Shown piece after piece: positions 4,471 through 5,251 of a stretch of DNA of 5,251 nt. The notes below the pieces were generated by a model. That model did not search any database. It was not told the origin of the DNA and was given only the letters and a program-made list of their open reading frames with translations. Each line of letters starts with the position of its first letter. The stretch's first letter is position 1. Made by a program: the position numbers and the translations under genes. Source of the DNA: Verrucomicrobiales bacterium (GTDB taxonomy: Bacteria; Verrucomicrobiota; Verrucomicrobiia; Verrucomicrobiales; V1-33); assembly GCA_028293305.1 (NCBI GenBank), contig JAQGPD010000276.1, forward strand, positions 1-5,251. Reading direction: 5' to 3'.

Positions 4471-5251
4471 ATGAAACAGCGCCGCGTCCCAGGGAAAGCA
4501 GCACCGGGGCAGAGCCCTCGAAACTTCCGCCCCCCGACCCCCGTTGCCGCTGGTCGTGTCCTTCCTGTCGTTACCGTTGCGCATTCTATTCTTTTGGCCG
4601 GCGGCTTTTTGCTGGCCCGCCCGGCCACCGCGTCCGCCGTTGATGGCAATAACAACCAACAAAGCGACCTCTGGGAGATGGTCTTCCAGGCGGCCGGACT
4701 CCCCGCCGCCGGCGACGCGGACCACGATGGATTTTCCAACACCTCGGAATCCAGCGCCGGGACCGACCCCTTTTCACCTTCCTCCTTCCCACTTCTATCA
4801 GCCGAAATCGCCGGGAACCTGACACATCTTTCCTTCGAACTCCCCGCCGGAAAAACCGCCCAGCTCCTCACCGCCCCGGACCCCGCCGCGCCCTGGGTGC
4901 CGCTTGGTAGCCCCATCCTCGGACTTGGACAACCCGACGACTTTGATGTCCCGATCACTTCAAACCGCGCCTTTTTCAAACTCCGCATCGGCGATGCGGA
5001 CACGGACGGCGACGGGCTCACGGATTATGAGGAAAACCTGATAGGCTTCAATGCCGGACGGCAAAACTCCCAGCGTTCCGCCCTGACGGATTCGGCGCGC
5101 GCCGTCGCCGGCCTGACAGGAAACAACGTGCTGACCGTCGGCGTTTACGATGACACCACCTCCGAGCGCTGGCCGGAGCCCGGGCTCTTCGTCATCCGCC
5201 GCGCCGGCACCGGACTCCAACCCCTGACCGCCACTCTAACTTTTTCCGGCA
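4471..5251 (+). CDS. Secreted protein with two TSP3-like calcium-binding motifs, 3' end cut by window edge
   Basis: From the ATG at 4471 the frame stays open for 260 codons to the window edge. A TAA at 4459-4461 blocks any upstream extension, and no other in-frame ATG precedes the hydrophobic segment. The N-terminus is a basic, Pro-rich stretch of about 28 residues, then a hydrophobic segment (30-49, VLPVVTVAHSILLAGGFLLA) and a likely cleavage site at ATASA (52-56), so export is predicted. GDADHDGFSNTSESSAGTDP (81-100) and DADTDGDGLTDYEE (175-188) are Asp-rich thrombospondin type 3-like calcium-binding motifs. Between them, residues 108-172 form a small beta-rich module ending in RAFFKLR, a style I associate with Verrucomicrobiota surface proteins. 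The last visible residues (about 237-260, GLFVIRRAG to TLTFSG) resemble the start of a Calx-beta-like repeat. A large surface protein, possibly with a C-terminal DUF1800 domain, is plausible but unproven. There is no Shine-Dalgarno. Confidence 0.85.
   Translation, partial: MKQRRVPGKAAPGQSPRNFRPPTPVAAGRVLPVVTVAHSILLAGGFLLARPATASAVDGNNNQQSDLWEMVFQAAGLPAAGDADHDGFSNTSESSAGTDPFSPSSFPLLSAEIAGNLTHLSFELPAGKTAQLLTAPDPAAPWVPLGSPILGLGQPDDFDVPITSNRAFFKLRIGDADTDGDGLTDYEENLIGFNAGRQNSQRSALTDSARAVAGLTGNNVLTVGVYDDTTSERWPEPGLFVIRRAGTGLQPLTATLTFSG

Noticed and set aside
4431..5021. Minus-strand open frame of 196 codons opposite the TSP3-motif gene
   Set aside because: The plus strand has a signal peptide and two calcium-binding motifs. 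The minus product is Ser/Arg/Gly-rich without features.
1..5251. CRISPR array, tRNA/rRNA genes, insertion sequence or phage module
   Set aside because: There are no regularly spaced repeats, no tRNA-like conserved loops (the 4308-4371 cloverleaf lacks a TTCGA loop and anticodon-sized arm), no transposase and no integrase.

Overview
This GC-rich window looks like bacterial chromosome from a Gram-negative lineage, most likely Verrucomicrobiota or a relative in the PVC group. The call is an inference. It rests on an outer-membrane TolC-type protein and a periplasmic adaptor (so two membranes), on a secreted protein with Asp-rich calcium-binding repeats followed by a small beta module ending in an aromatic 'FFKLR' string, a style common in Verrucomicrobiota, and on start codons that lack Shine-Dalgarno sequences. 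No rRNA, tRNA, CRISPR array, transposase or phage gene is visible.

Layout: (1) Positions 1-966, minus strand: the first 322 residues of an exported von Willebrand factor A (VWA) protein whose 3' end lies off the left edge. (2) Positions 967-1325: a divergent intergenic region with three degenerate GC-rich repeats and a C8 tract before the VWA gene, a TCTGTAA direct repeat, a candidate promoter for the rightward genes and a 15-bp interrupted palindrome. (3) Positions 1326-2771 and 2841-4211, plus strand: a two-gene transcription unit encoding a TolC-family outer-membrane efflux protein and a MacA/HlyD-type periplasmic adaptor. (4) Positions 4212-4470: a stem-loop just after the adaptor gene, then a 64-nt self-complementary element that can be drawn either as one long hairpin or as a cloverleaf, then an AT-rich promoter-like stretch. 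(5) Positions 4471 to the right edge, plus strand: the first 260 residues of a secreted protein with two TSP3-like calcium-binding motifs.

How the genes work together: the TolC-like protein and the adaptor should form the outer-membrane channel and periplasmic duct of a tripartite export pump. The expected inner-membrane partner (a MacB-type ABC permease or an RND pump) is not downstream, so the energised component must be encoded elsewhere or the pair serves a pump in trans. The VWA protein and the TSP3-motif protein are both predicted exported proteins but have no demonstrable link to the pump.

I did not find a convincing new multi-gene system. The most unusual feature is the cloverleaf-like intergenic repeat at 4308-4371. 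Next in interest are the Gly/Arg-rich insertion in the adaptor and the repeats before the VWA gene. Two genuine genes are cut by the window edges and so lack a start-to-stop reading frame here; both were translated by hand.
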